64,000 nt of DNA from Mycolicibacterium stellerae (GCF_003719305.1 NZ_RARC01000022.1:1-64000), one strand, 5' to 3'. Shown: positions 15,842 to 24,318, numbered from the stretch's first letter. Made by a program: numbers and translations. Notes: generated by a model from the letters alone, not told the origin.

Positions 15842-16549
15842 ATGGAACTGGCCAAGGCCGTCGTCGTCGTGCCTGCCCACAACGAGGCCGCACATCTGCC
15901 GCGGTGTCTGCGTGCACTGGCGACCGCGACCGTTTGTCTACCCGCGCCGGCTTCCGTTGTGGTGGTGCTCGACGCCACCAGCGATGGCAGCGAGCGCTTG
16001 GTCGGGCAGTTCGGCCCGGACGTGCACTTCGTCACCGTTGAAGCGGGCAATGTCGGGGCGGCAAGGGCGGCGGGTTTCGAGTATGCCCGCCAGCTGTGCG
16101 AGGCCGTCGACCCTGCCCGCACCTGGTTTGCCACCACCGACGCCGACAGCGTGGTGCCCGCCGACTGGTTGCTACAGATGACGGCCTCCGACGCCGACAT
16201 GGTGCTTGGCGTCGTGCGGGTGCCGGCTTGGCGACACTACCCGGCCGAGGTGGCTCGTCGCTACCTGCGCGCATATCACTCGAAAGGCCTGGGCCACAAT
16301 CACGTTCACGGCGCAAACATGGGGTTTCGCGCAGATGCGTACTGGGCGGCTGGCGGGTTCCGGGCACTGCCTTCCGGCGAAGACGTCGAGCTCGTCGGCC
16401 GGTTCGAGGCCCGGGGTGTGCGCATCCATCGCGACAAGAGCTTGTCGGTGGCGACGTCGGATCGCCAGAAGGGCCGTGCGCCAGGTGGATTCGCAAAGCA
16501 CCTGCGTGAGCTGTCGGACTCGGTGCGCAAGAAGAGGGCGGGCGCATGA
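15842..16549 (+). CDS. Family 2 glycosyltransferase
   Basis: 235 residues, GT-A fold. VVVPAHNEAAHLPRCL is the N-terminal nucleotide-sugar strand, STTDADS-type motif (TTDADSVVPADWL) is the DXD metal site, GANMGFRADAYWAAGGF resembles the conserved acceptor region, and GEDVELVGRF is an ED motif with the catalytic Asp. No membrane segment, so it acts in the cytosol or at the membrane face. ATG 15842 is the first Met of the conserved strand; GGG precedes it. It overlaps the next gene by 4 bp, so the stoichiometry is coupled. Confidence 0.88.
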   Translation: MELAKAVVVVPAHNEAAHLPRCLRALATATVCLPAPASVVVVLDATSDGSERLVGQFGPDVHFVTVEAGNVGAARAAGFEYARQLCEAVDPARTWFATTDADSVVPADWLLQMTASDADMVLGVVRVPAWRHYPAEVARRYLRAYHSKGLGHNHVHGANMGFRADAYWAAGGFRALPSGEDVELVGRFEARGVRIHRDKSLSVATSDRQKGRAPGGFAKHLRELSDSVRKKRAGA

Positions 16550-17484
16550 GCACCCAGATCGGGCGCTGGTTGGCGGCGGGGGAGTTGGATCTGCCTCTTC
16601 CCGGCTCAGGTGAGACCGCGGTTCGTTGGCGTCGGCTGGCCGAACTGACGGAGGCCGACGTCGTCGCTGGGCGGCTGGCCGAAGCGCACACCGACGCCGT
16701 CGCGATCCTCGCCGAGCTACGCGGGCCAGACCCCAAACCCGATCAGCTGTGGGGGGTTTGGGCCGCCGAGGCCCGCGATGCCGTCCTGCTTGCGCATGGC
16801 GAAGGCGATGACGTGCGACTCGAAGGCACAAAGGTGTGGTGTTCCGGCGCGGGCATCTGCACCCACGCCCTGGTGACCGCGGAAGTCGACGCAGAACGTC
16901 GCGGCCTGTTCGCCGTAGACCTCGCTGATCGGCATGTGCGATCGCTGCCAAGTGATTGGCGCAACGCAGGGATGGCAGACTCGGACACCCGATCGGTGCA
17001 ATTCACCGGTGCGCCTGCGGTATCGGTCGGCACTCCCGGCGAGTATCTCGACCGGCCGGGCTTCTGGCACGGCGCCATCGGGGTGAGTGCGTGCTGGCTC
17101 GGCGGGGCACGCGCGGTCGCCGCACCGCTGTATGCGCGGGCCACCCGCGAATCCGTCGACCCGCACACGCTTGCGCATCTCGGTGCGGTGGACGCCGCGA
17201 TCGCTGCCGCCGAGGCGATGCTGCTGTCGGCGGCGTCCGAGGTCGACGCGGATCCGTTGAACCGTGCGGGGCGAGCGGAGTTGATTGCGCGAAGGACAAG
17301 GGCGGTGGTGGAGACGGCGGTTGACGAGACGATCACCCGCACCGGACGGGCGCTCGGGCCAGGGCCGCTGGCACAGGATGCCAAGCATGCGGGCCGCGTT
17401 GCCGATCTGACCATGTATGTGCGGCAGAGCCACGCCGAACGCGACCTTGCCGAACTCGGATCACTGGCGGGACGGCTTCGATGA
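16546..17484 (+). CDS. Acyl-CoA-dehydrogenase-like protein of short length
   Basis: 312 residues, shorter than a normal acyl-CoA dehydrogenase (about 380). The middle region fits the ACAD beta domain (LEGTKVWCSGAGICTHALVTAEVD, then SVQFTGAPAVSVG) and the C-terminal helical half (SACWLGGARAVAAPLY, then HLGAVDAAIAAAEAMLL). The usual N-terminal alpha domain is reduced and I cannot place the catalytic Glu. It may still bind FAD, or have become a non-catalytic or altered dehydrogenase. Both ends overlap its neighbours by 4 bp, which marks it as part of a dedicated pathway with a PIG-L deacetylase, GT2 and a methyltransferase. Confidence 0.8.
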   Translation: MSTQIGRWLAAGELDLPLPGSGETAVRWRRLAELTEADVVAGRLAEAHTDAVAILAELRGPDPKPDQLWGVWAAEARDAVLLAHGEGDDVRLEGTKVWCSGAGICTHALVTAEVDAERRGLFAVDLADRHVRSLPSDWRNAGMADSDTRSVQFTGAPAVSVGTPGEYLDRPGFWHGAIGVSACWLGGARAVAAPLYARATRESVDPHTLAHLGAVDAAIAAAEAMLLSAASEVDADPLNRAGRAELIARRTRAVVETAVDETITRTGRALGPGPLAQDAKHAGRVADLTMYVRQSHAERDLAELGSLAGRLR

Positions 17485-18122
17485 GCGCACGACTGCCCGA
17501 TGCGTACTTCGACCGGATGTACGACGCGTCGGCCGATCCGTGGCAGCTGCAGGAGAGGTGGTACGAGCAACGCAAGTTCGCGATCACCCTTGCGCTGCTG
17601 CCACTTCCGCGATTCCAGCATGCATTCGAGCCCGGCTGTTCTGTGGGTGTGCTGACCGAGCGGCTGGCCGCTCGATGCGATCACGTGACGGCCACCGACC
17701 TCGTTCCCGCCGCTCTGGAAGCCACCGGCAGACGGCTGAAGGAAGCCGGCCTCGAAGAGGGTGTGACGCTGATGCGTCACTCGCTCGACGAGGACTGGCC
17801 GGCAACGGATTTCGATCTGATCGTGCTGTCGGAGGTCGGCTATTACCTGGAGGCCGCAACGCTGCGAGAGATTCTGGACCGCGAGCTGCCGCGGCTGACC
17901 AACCCGGCGACGATTGTCGCCGCGCATTGGCGGCATCCCGTCACGGATTATCCGATGACGGGCGACGAGACCAACGACGTCGTCGCCGCGACGCCCGGCC
18001 TGCACCGCATCGGCGGGTACCGGGACGACGACGTCGTCGTCGACGTTTTCGACACCGCGACGCCCGCTTCGGTGGCGGCCCGCACCGGCGTGCCTGGAGC
18101 TAGCCCGTCTGCATCCGAATAG
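17481..18122 (+). CDS. SAM-dependent methyltransferase, NodS-like
   Basis: 213 residues. Class I fold with motif I FEPGCSVGVLTERLA, post-I ATDLVPAALEA, and motif II VLSEVGYYL. The N-terminal block YFDRMYDASADPWQLQERWYEQRKF is characteristic of NodS-type N-methyltransferases (PF05401 in my memory). NodS methylates the free amine left after NodB deacetylates a chitooligosaccharide; here a PIG-L deacetylase lies three genes upstream. The last 23 bp overlap the tail of a convergent sigma-factor gene. Confidence 0.85.
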   Translation: MSARLPDAYFDRMYDASADPWQLQERWYEQRKFAITLALLPLPRFQHAFEPGCSVGVLTERLAARCDHVTATDLVPAALEATGRRLKEAGLEEGVTLMRHSLDEDWPATDFDLIVLSEVGYYLEAATLREILDRELPRLTNPATIVAAHWRHPVTDYPMTGDETNDVVAATPGLHRIGGYRDDDVVVDVFDTATPASVAARTGVPGASPSASE

Positions 18123-19380
18123 CCTTGTTCCTCAACACGTCCCGCTCGCGCTCGTTGTCGGTGAGGTCGGCGGCCCTTGCGAATTCCGCTGCCGCTTCGT
18201 CGTTGCGGCCGACGCGGGCCAGCAGCTCCCCGCGAACGCTTGGCAACAGGTAGGACCCGTCGAGGCCGGTCAGCCCGTCGACGATCTCCAGCGCCAGCCG
18301 GGGCCCCTCGGAGGGGTCAGCCATCGCGACCGCGACGGCCCGGTTTAACTCGACTATCGGCGACGGCGCGATCTGTAGAAGCCCGTCATATAGCGAGACG
18401 ACCCGGTTCCAGTCGGTTTCGGCCGCCGTCGGGGCGGTGGCGTGGCATTCGGCCAGCGCGGCCTGCAACGCATACGGGCCCCAGCCGGTGCCCCTCTTCT
18501 CGACGGCATGCGCGGCCCGCTCCAGCGCGGCGACCCCGCGTCCGATCTGCGCGCGATCCCACTTCGTGCGGTTCTGCTCCTGCAGCAGGATCGGTGTCCC
18601 GTCTGCTTCGGTGCGCGCCCCGAACCGCGACGATTGAAACTCCATCAACGACAAGAGCCCGTGCACCTCGGGTTCATCGGGCACCAGCGCCGCGAGTACC
18701 CGGCCGAGGCGCAGCGCCTCGGTGCACAGCTCGTCGCGAATCCAGCGTTGACCAAACGATGCCGAATAGCCCTCGTTGTAGATCAGGTAGATCACCGAAA
18801 GCACCGCCGACAGCCGCTGCGGGTACTCCGAGCGATCGGGCACCTCGAACGGTACGTCCGCCGCCGCAAGCGTCTTCTTGGCCCTGGTGATCCGGGCCGC
18901 GATCGTCGGCGCCGACGACAGGAAGGCTCTGGCGATCTCGTCGGTGGTCAGGCCGCCGACCACGCGCAGGGTCAGCGCGATCTGCCCTTCTCGCGACAAC
19001 ACGGGGTGCGACGAGATGAAGATCAGCCGCAGCACGTCGTCGTCGATCCGGTCGGGATCCCATGCGGGTTCGTCGATTCGGGCTTCCAGACCGCGGGCCA
19101 GTGTTGCGTACTTGGCGTCGAGGTTGTCCTGCCGACGCCAGTTGTCGATCGCCTTGCGCTTGGCAACGGTGGTGAGCCACGCTCCCGCGTTGCGTGGCAC
19201 GCCGGTGTCCGGCCATTGTGTCAGCGCGTCCACGAGGGCTTCCTGCGCCAGGTCCTCGGCGAGCCCGATGTCGCCGACGACCCTGGTCAGCGTCGCCACG
19301 ATCTTGGCGGCCTCCATTCGCCACACCGCATCAACGGTCTGGCGGATATCGGTCGACGGCACACGCCCATTGTGGGTCAC
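18100..19380 (-). CDS. RNA polymerase sigma factor, ECF42-type with C-terminal extension
   Basis: 426 residues. Sigma2 is at about 15-80 (ATLTRVVGDIGLAEDLAQEAL, then PRNAGAWLTTVAKRKAID), sigma4 at about 115-165 (LTLRVVGGLTTDEIARAFL, then IAARITRAKK). The remaining 250 residues are the DUF6596/TPR-like extension typical of ECF42 (SVIYLIYNEGYSASFG near 190), which replaces a dedicated anti-sigma factor. The start is ambiguous: GTG 19380 has AGAGG immediately before it and GTG 19362 is another possibility. ECF42 genes usually sit beside a YCII/DGPF gene; here one lies 1.8 kb upstream at 21200, with fadD8 between. Confidence 0.9.
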   Translation of the reverse strand: MTHNGRVPSTDIRQTVDAVWRMEAAKIVATLTRVVGDIGLAEDLAQEALVDALTQWPDTGVPRNAGAWLTTVAKRKAIDNWRRQDNLDAKYATLARGLEARIDEPAWDPDRIDDDVLRLIFISSHPVLSREGQIALTLRVVGGLTTDEIARAFLSSAPTIAARITRAKKTLAAADVPFEVPDRSEYPQRLSAVLSVIYLIYNEGYSASFGQRWIRDELCTEALRLGRVLAALVPDEPEVHGLLSLMEFQSSRFGARTEADGTPILLQEQNRTKWDRAQIGRGVAALERAAHAVEKRGTGWGPYALQAALAECHATAPTAAETDWNRVVSLYDGLLQIAPSPIVELNRAVAVAMADPSEGPRLALEIVDGLTGLDGSYLLPSVRGELLARVGRNDEAAAEFARAADLTDNERERDVLRNKAIRMQTG

Positions 19381-19457
19381 CCTCTAGCGCGAGCAGTCGC
19401 AAAAGTCCCCTTTTCGAGGGGCTTTCGGGTACATATGCGTCTGCTCGCGGTGCAAAA

Positions 19458-21065
19458 TCAGCCGACCGCGCGGCCTGCGCCCTCCCAGAACTGCGCGCGC
19501 ACCGCCTTCTTGTCCGGCTTGCCCAGCGCGGTCACCGGCACCGAGTCGACGACGATCACCTGCTTGGGTGACTGCACCGAACCCTTGCGATCCTTGACCG
19601 CGGACTGGATCTCAGCGGTCACCTTCGCGATCGCCTCGTCATCACTGGGCGCATCGGGCCGCAGCACGATGACGGCGGTCACCGCCTCGCCCCACTTCTC
19701 GTCGGGCGTGCCGATGACGCAGACCTGCGCGACCGAAGGGTGTTCGGCGACAACGTCTTCGACTTCGCGCGGGAACACGTTGAAGCCGCCGGTGACGATC
19801 ATGTCCTTGGTACGGTCGACGATGTACCAGAAGCCGTCTTCGTCCTCGCGGGCCAGATCGCCGGTGTGCATCCAGCCGTCGCGGAACGTCTCGGCCGTCG
19901 CCTCGGGTTTGTTCAAGTACCCGCCCGAGAGCAAGGGTCCCGACACGCAGATCTCGCCAACCTCGCCTTGGGCCACCGGCTGGCCGTCCTCGCCGAGCAA
20001 CGCCGTGCGGGCGAACAACGTCGGACGCCCGCATGAGGTCAGTCGCTTCTCGTCGTGGTCGCCCTTGGCCAGATAGGTGATCACCATCGGCGCCTCGGAC
20101 TGCCCGTAGTACTGCGCGAAGATCGGGCCGAACCGGGCGATCGCTTCCTTCAGCCGCACCGGGTTCATCGCCGACGCGCCGTAGTACACAGTCTCGAGAG
20201 ACGACAGGTCACGCGTATGCGAGTCGGGATGATCCATCAGTGCGTAGATCATCGACGGCACAAGCATCGTCGCCGTGATCTTCTGTTCCTCAATGGTTTT
20301 GAGCACCTCGGCCGGATCGAACTTGGCGAGCACGACCATCTCGCCACCCTTGACGATCGTTGGCACGAAGAATGCTGCGCCGGCATGCGACAGCGGGGTG
20401 CACATCAGGAACTTGGGATTCTCGGGCCATTCCCACTCGGCGAGCTGGATCGTCGTCATCGTGGTGGTGGCCTGGGCGGTCATCATGACGCCCTTCGGCT
20501 TGCCGGTCGTACCACCGGTGAAGGCAAGCCCGGTGACGGTGTCCGGCGCCAACTCCGCGGCGACCAACGGGCGGGGGGAGTACTTCGCCGCCTCGGCATT
20601 GAGATCCACCGCGACGTCGGCCAGCTCTGACGGCACCGGCCCGATGGTGAGGATCTGCTTCAGCTCGGGCACCTTCTCCAGCAGACCCAGCGCCCGTTCA
20701 ACGAACATCGGGTTCGGGTCGATGATCAGGGATGTGATCCCGGCGTCGTTCAGCACGTAGGCATGGTCATCCAACGAACCGAGAGGATGTAGTGCGGTTC
20801 GTCGATAACCCTGCGTTTGGCCGGCACCGACGATCATCAGGACCTCGGGGCGGTTGAGCGCCAGCAGGCCGACAGCGGCGCCAGTGCCCGCGCCGAGCCC
20901 CTCGAACGCCTGAATGTACTGGCTGATGCGGTCGGCGAGCTGGCCGCCGGTCAGCGTGGTGTCGCCGAGGAAAAGCACTGGCTTGTCCTTGTTGCGCTTG
21001 AGGGCATCAACCGTGAGGTGGCCGGAGTGCAGGGGATGGCGCAGCAGGTCGTCAACCGAGGTCAT
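19458..21065 (-). CDS. fadD8: Fatty-acid-CoA ligase, FadD8 type
   Basis: 535 residues, full-length ANL ligase. The P-loop is FTGGTTGKPKG; YGQSEAPM is the adenylate motif; HTGDLAREDEDGFWYIVDRTKDMI is the hinge; the catalytic Lys is in ALGKPDKKAVRAQF. Cytosolic acyl-CoA synthesis. It is FadD8 (Rv0551c) by position beside the amidohydrolase and menC cluster and by its sequence as I recall it; the exact acyl substrate is not known. Start ATG 21065 with the KstR-like element TAGAACGTGTTACA just upstream. It separates the sigma gene from the YCII gene. Confidence 0.9.
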   Translation of the reverse strand: MTSVDDLLRHPLHSGHLTVDALKRNKDKPVLFLGDTTLTGGQLADRISQYIQAFEGLGAGTGAAVGLLALNRPEVLMIVGAGQTQGYRRTALHPLGSLDDHAYVLNDAGITSLIIDPNPMFVERALGLLEKVPELKQILTIGPVPSELADVAVDLNAEAAKYSPRPLVAAELAPDTVTGLAFTGGTTGKPKGVMMTAQATTTMTTIQLAEWEWPENPKFLMCTPLSHAGAAFFVPTIVKGGEMVVLAKFDPAEVLKTIEEQKITATMLVPSMIYALMDHPDSHTRDLSSLETVYYGASAMNPVRLKEAIARFGPIFAQYYGQSEAPMVITYLAKGDHDEKRLTSCGRPTLFARTALLGEDGQPVAQGEVGEICVSGPLLSGGYLNKPEATAETFRDGWMHTGDLAREDEDGFWYIVDRTKDMIVTGGFNVFPREVEDVVAEHPSVAQVCVIGTPDEKWGEAVTAVIVLRPDAPSDDEAIAKVTAEIQSAVKDRKGSVQSPKQVIVVDSVPVTALGKPDKKAVRAQFWEGAGRAVG

Positions 21066-21075
21066 GACTTCAGAT

Positions 21076-21089
21076 TAGAACGTGTTACA
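21076..21089. promoter_or_regulatory. KstR-like motif TAGAACGTGTTACA before fadD8
   Basis: It matches the TNNAACNNGTTNNA pattern of the steroid regulator KstR, and the general AACnnGTT core used by several TetR-family lipid regulators. It lies 11-24 bp upstream of the fadD8 start, in the promoter region. Single short match, so chance is possible. Confidence 0.4.
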
Positions 21090-21199
21090 GAAATGGTTTC
21101 AAGGGCCGGGCACATCGTAGGCGCTCGACTTCCCGCGAAACGGAATCCCGGCACGCCCCCACTCGCACTTCCGGTGCCGGAATTCCGTCTCGCGGAGAG

Positions 21200-21667
21200 T
21201 CAGCGCGCCAGCTTGTCGGCGTCCGCGCGCGCCTGCGCGGCGATCTTCTCGGCCAGGTCGGCCTTCCACTGAATCTCCTTCTGGACCCACGGGTTGTCCT
21301 GCGGAAACTCTTCGGTCTCCGACACCCGGCGCACCTCGAGCTTGACGCCCTTACCCAGCGGAACCTTCTGTGCCCACTGCTTGGCCTCTTCCTTGGAGGA
21401 CACGTCGAGGATCCAGAACCCGTTGAACAGCTCCTTGGCCTCGGTGTACGGGCCGTCGGTGACCACAGGTGGATCGGCGTTGAAGTCGACGACGAAGCCC
21501 TCCTCGGGCCCGGTCAGACCCTCGCCGGCCAGCAGCACGCCGGCCTTGATGAGCTCCTCGTTGAACCGGCCCATCGACTCGATGATCTCGCTGAAGTCGA
21601 TGTTGGCCTCTTCCATGGCGGCCTCGGCCTCGGGGGTGGACCGCATGATCAGCATGTAGCGCGACAT
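21200..21667 (-). CDS. YCII/DGPF-domain protein
   Basis: 155 residues. MSRYMLIMRSTPEAEAAMEE begins the YCII ferredoxin-like fold; the DGPYTEAKELFNGFWILDV block carries the DGPF-type signature and the His/Asp positions are changed as is usual in this subfamily. Members are associated with ECF42 sigma factors, and their biochemical role is not established. ATG 21667 is chosen because AGGAG is spaced 8 bases from it; ATG 21673 is closer to the ribosome site. A likely promoter lies at 21726-21753. Confidence 0.88.
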   Translation of the reverse strand: MSRYMLIMRSTPEAEAAMEEANIDFSEIIESMGRFNEELIKAGVLLAGEGLTGPEEGFVVDFNADPPVVTDGPYTEAKELFNGFWILDVSSKEEAKQWAQKVPLGKGVKLEVRRVSETEEFPQDNPWVQKEIQWKADLAEKIAAQARADADKLAR

Positions 21668-21725
21668 TGTCATGTCTCCTTCGATCTGTGGTGAAGGGGC
21701 ACGTCCATCGTGCCCTCGTTGACAC

Positions 21726-21753
21726 GTCGAACGACAACCCCGCCGAATCGACA
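21726..21753 (-). promoter_or_regulatory. Candidate ECF-type promoter for the YCII gene
   Basis: On the minus strand TGTCGA (21753-21748) and CGAC (21729-21726) are 18 bp apart, with the YCII start about 60 bp further on. TGTCGA/CG[AT]C is the promoter form I recall for ECF42 sigma factors. If so, the sigma factor at 18100-19380 controls it. Confidence 0.35.
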
Positions 21754-21764
21754 CGGCCGGAAAA

Positions 21765-21782
21765 AAACTTTCAGAAAAGTTT
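21765..21782. promoter_or_regulatory. AT-rich inverted repeat AAACTTT-CAGA-AAAGTTT
   Basis: A 7-bp perfect palindrome with a 4-bp spacer in an A-rich stretch that is unlike the surrounding GC-rich DNA, between two divergent genes. It could be an operator or an AT-rich activator element; no U-run follows to make it a terminator. Confidence 0.3.
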
Positions 21783-21871
21783 CGGAAAAAGTGTGCGAGC
21801 GCCGTAGGCCCAGCGCTCCTACCCGTGAGAGCAGCCCAAACCGGGAAGCGCCAGCACCTACGGGAGAGATC

Positions 21872-22609
21872 ATGAACAGCTACTACGGCCCCCAGAACAG
21901 CTACCACGGCCAGCCCAACACCTACTACGCGCCCGCCCCGCAGCCGCAGTACGCCCCGCAGCCGCAGTACGCCCCGATGCCGGTGGCCCCGCAGAACTCC
22001 GGTTCCGGCATGAAGATGGCCGCAGGCGCGCTGGCCCTGCTGGCCATCGGCATCGGCGCGTTTGCGCTCATGCTCGGCATGAAGAACTCGAATGTGCAGA
22101 CCACCAGCGCGCAGAGCGCACCGTCGACGGTGTTCAACATCCCGTCAGAGATCAACATCCCCTCGCTGGGCACCAGCTCGTCGCCGAGCGCCCCCGTCGT
22201 GGTGAACAACCCGTCACCCCGCGTCATCACGGTCCCCGGCCAAGCTCCGGTTCAGCAGGCACCGGTCCAGCAGGCTCCGGTTCAGAACCCCGTGGTCAGC
22301 GGCAACGGCGACGGGCAGGCCAAGATCGAGGCGCAGCAGGCCGAGGCCGAGGCGGCCAAGAAGGCTGCCGAGGAGAAGGCCGCCGCGGACGCAAAGGCCG
22401 CCGCAGACGCGAAGGCCGAGAACGCGAAGAAGGCCGCCGCGCTCAAGGCTGAAGCCGTCAGCTTGCGTGAGCAGGCCAACCAAGCGCGTCTGGACGCTTC
22501 GCTGCTGAGCCCGGATAAGGATGCGGTCGCCAAGGGCATGGCCGCGGCGCAAGCTCTCGAGGACCAGGCGACGGCGAAGGACAATGAGGCCGCCGCACTC
22601 GGCGGATAG
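21872..22609 (+). CDS. Single-pass membrane protein with Pro/Gln-rich head and Ala/Lys coiled coil
   Basis: 245 residues. The first 45 residues are Tyr/Pro/Gln-rich with a direct PQYAPQ repeat. One transmembrane helix lies at about 50-70 (MAAGALALLAIGIGAFALML). The next 90 residues are Ser/Pro/Val-rich with an APVQQ repeated three times, and residues 150-245 are a predicted coiled coil rich in Ala, Glu and Lys (heptads such as AEAEAAKKAAEEKAAADAKA). It is low in complexity, so homology is unclear. ATG 21872 follows GGGAGAG. It is likely a surface or cell-envelope scaffold with a periplasmic coiled coil. A strong terminator hairpin follows. Confidence 0.75.
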   Translation: MNSYYGPQNSYHGQPNTYYAPAPQPQYAPQPQYAPMPVAPQNSGSGMKMAAGALALLAIGIGAFALMLGMKNSNVQTTSAQSAPSTVFNIPSEINIPSLGTSSSPSAPVVVNNPSPRVITVPGQAPVQQAPVQQAPVQNPVVSGNGDGQAKIEAQQAEAEAAKKAAEEKAAADAKAAADAKAENAKKAAALKAEAVSLREQANQARLDASLLSPDKDAVAKGMAAAQALEDQATAKDNEAAALGG

Positions 22610-22625
22610 CAACCGTAGCTCTCTC

Positions 22626-22662
22626 CCCAGCCCGGCCCAGGCTCCTCCCGGCCTGGGCTGGG
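22626..22662 (+). terminator. Strong GC hairpin after the membrane protein gene
   Basis: CCCAGGC (22636-22642) pairs with GCCTGGG (22651-22657), extended by CCCAG (22626-22630) with CTGGG (22658-22662) around a 5-base bulge, followed by TCCATTTCTGCTTT. It ends transcription before the amidohydrolase gene. Confidence 0.65.
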
Positions 22663-22706
22663 TCCATTTCTGCTTTCAAACAACCGGCGTCCAGCAAAAT
22701 GGGCAT

Positions 22707-24314
22707 GTGCCCAACGCTGAGCTAGTCATCCACGGAACAGTGCTGACCGCCGACGAGGCACAACCCACCGCGGAGGCGCTGGCCATCGCCGACGGCCGAA
22801 TAACAGCCGTCGGCAGCAAGGTCGACATCGAGGCGTTCGTCGGGCCCGACACCGAGGTCATCGACATCGGCGACGCCTGCGTGCTGCCCGGGCTGATCGA
22901 GGCCCACGGGCACCCGCTGATGGAGGCGATCGCCTTGTCGGACCGGCTGGTCGACATCCGGCCCGTCACGATCGCCGACCCCGACCAGGTCGTCGCGGCA
23001 ATCAAGGCGGAGGTCGCCAAGCGCGGCGATGAAGGCGCGTACCTCAACGGCTGGGATCCGCTGCTGCAGGACGGGCTTCCCGAGCCGACGCTCGACTGGC
23101 TCAACGGGATCGCTCCCGACGGCCCGTTGGTGATCATCCACAACTCCGGCCACAAGGCGTACTTCAACTCCGCGGCAGCCGCGCGAGCCGGGCTGACCCG
23201 CGACACCCCCGACCCCAAGGGTGCCCGCTACGGCCACGACGCCTCCGGCGAATTGGATGGCACCGCTGAGGAAACCGGTGCGGTGTTCCCGCTGCTGGCC
23301 GGCGCGATCCAACCCAGCGACTACCCCGCCATGCTGCTCGCCGAGTGCGCGCGGCTGAACCGGGCCGGCCTGACGACGTGTTCTGAGATGGCTTTCGACC
23401 CGATGTTCCGTCCGATGCTCCTCCAGCTGCGTGACCAGCTGACGGTCCGGCTGCGCACCTATGAGATGTCGACCGCGGCGATGACCACCGACGAGACCGT
23501 CGACAACGGTGACGACACGGTGCGTCAGGTCGGCATCAAGATCTGGGTCGACGGCTCGCCGTGGGTCGGCAACATCGACCTGTCCTTCCCGTATCTGGAC
23601 ACCGACGCCACCCGCGCCATCGGTGTGGTGCCGGGCTCGTGCGGGCACGCGAACTACACCCGCGAGCAGCTCACCGAGATCGTCGAGGCCTACTTCCCCC
23701 TGGGTTGGCAGATGGCCTGTCACGTGCAGGGCGACAAGGGCGTCGACACCATCCTCGATGTCTACTCCGAGGCGCTGAGAAAACATCCGCGCACCGACCA
23801 CCGGCTGCGCCTCGAGCACGTCGGCGCGATCTCCGACGAACAGCTGCAGCGCGCAGCCGATCTCGGCGTCACGTGCAGCATCTTCGTCGACCAGATCCAC
23901 TACTGGGGTGACATCATCGTCGACGGCCTGTTCGGCGTCGAACACGGATCACGTTGGATGCCATGCGGTTCCGCGGTCGCCACCGGTATGCGGATCTCGC
24001 TTCACAACGATCCGCCGGTCACCCCGGAGGAGCCCCTGCGCAACATCAGCGTTGCGGCCACCAGGACCGCGCCGAGTGGTCGGGTGCTCGGACCCGAGCA
24101 GCTGCTGACCGTCGACCAGGCCATCCGGGCTCAGACGATCGACGCGGCATGGCAGCTGTTCAGCGACGACGCGATCGGCTCGTTGGAGGTCGGCAAGTAC
24201 GCGGATTTCGTTGTGCTGTCGGCCGATCCGCGCACCGTGTCCGCCGAAGACATCGCCGACCTGGAGGTGCGCGCCACCTATCTCGCGGGGCGCCGGGTGT
24301 ACGCGAAGAGCTGA
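22707..24314 (+). CDS. Amidohydrolase family 3 metal-dependent hydrolase
   Basis: 535 residues. A TIM-barrel amidohydrolase of the YtcJ/ExeE type. VLPGLIEAHGHP is the metal HxH motif, and the barrel carries the HNSGHKAYFNS (His), KIWVDGSPW (modified Lys region), HVQGDKG and RLEHVG motifs and ends with LEVGKYADFVVLS. The substrate is not known; the family hydrolyses cyclic amides, ureas and N-formyl compounds. GTG 22707 is chosen as it starts the conserved NAELVIHGTVLT strand. Located as Rv0552 is in M. tuberculosis, between fadD8 and menC. Confidence 0.9.
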   Translation: MPNAELVIHGTVLTADEAQPTAEALAIADGRITAVGSKVDIEAFVGPDTEVIDIGDACVLPGLIEAHGHPLMEAIALSDRLVDIRPVTIADPDQVVAAIKAEVAKRGDEGAYLNGWDPLLQDGLPEPTLDWLNGIAPDGPLVIIHNSGHKAYFNSAAAARAGLTRDTPDPKGARYGHDASGELDGTAEETGAVFPLLAGAIQPSDYPAMLLAECARLNRAGLTTCSEMAFDPMFRPMLLQLRDQLTVRLRTYEMSTAAMTTDETVDNGDDTVRQVGIKIWVDGSPWVGNIDLSFPYLDTDATRAIGVVPGSCGHANYTREQLTEIVEAYFPLGWQMACHVQGDKGVDTILDVYSEALRKHPRTDHRLRLEHVGAISDEQLQRAADLGVTCSIFVDQIHYWGDIIVDGLFGVEHGSRWMPCGSAVATGMRISLHNDPPVTPEEPLRNISVAATRTAPSGRVLGPEQLLTVDQAIRAQTIDAAWQLFSDDAIGSLEVGKYADFVVLSADPRTVSAEDIADLEVRATYLAGRRVYAKS

Positions 24315-24318
24315 GCTT

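Noticed and set aside
21900..22300. CRISPR-like or other repeat array in the Pro/Gln-rich gene
   Set aside because: The repeats are short codon-level repeats (PQYAPQ, APVQQ) within an open frame, without spacers of even length.
22722..23945. A 407-codon minus-strand frame antisense to the amidohydrolase
   Set aside because: The composition is Val/Asp/Gly-rich without motifs, it lies fully inside a gene with clear metal-binding motifs, and it has no upstream ribosome site.
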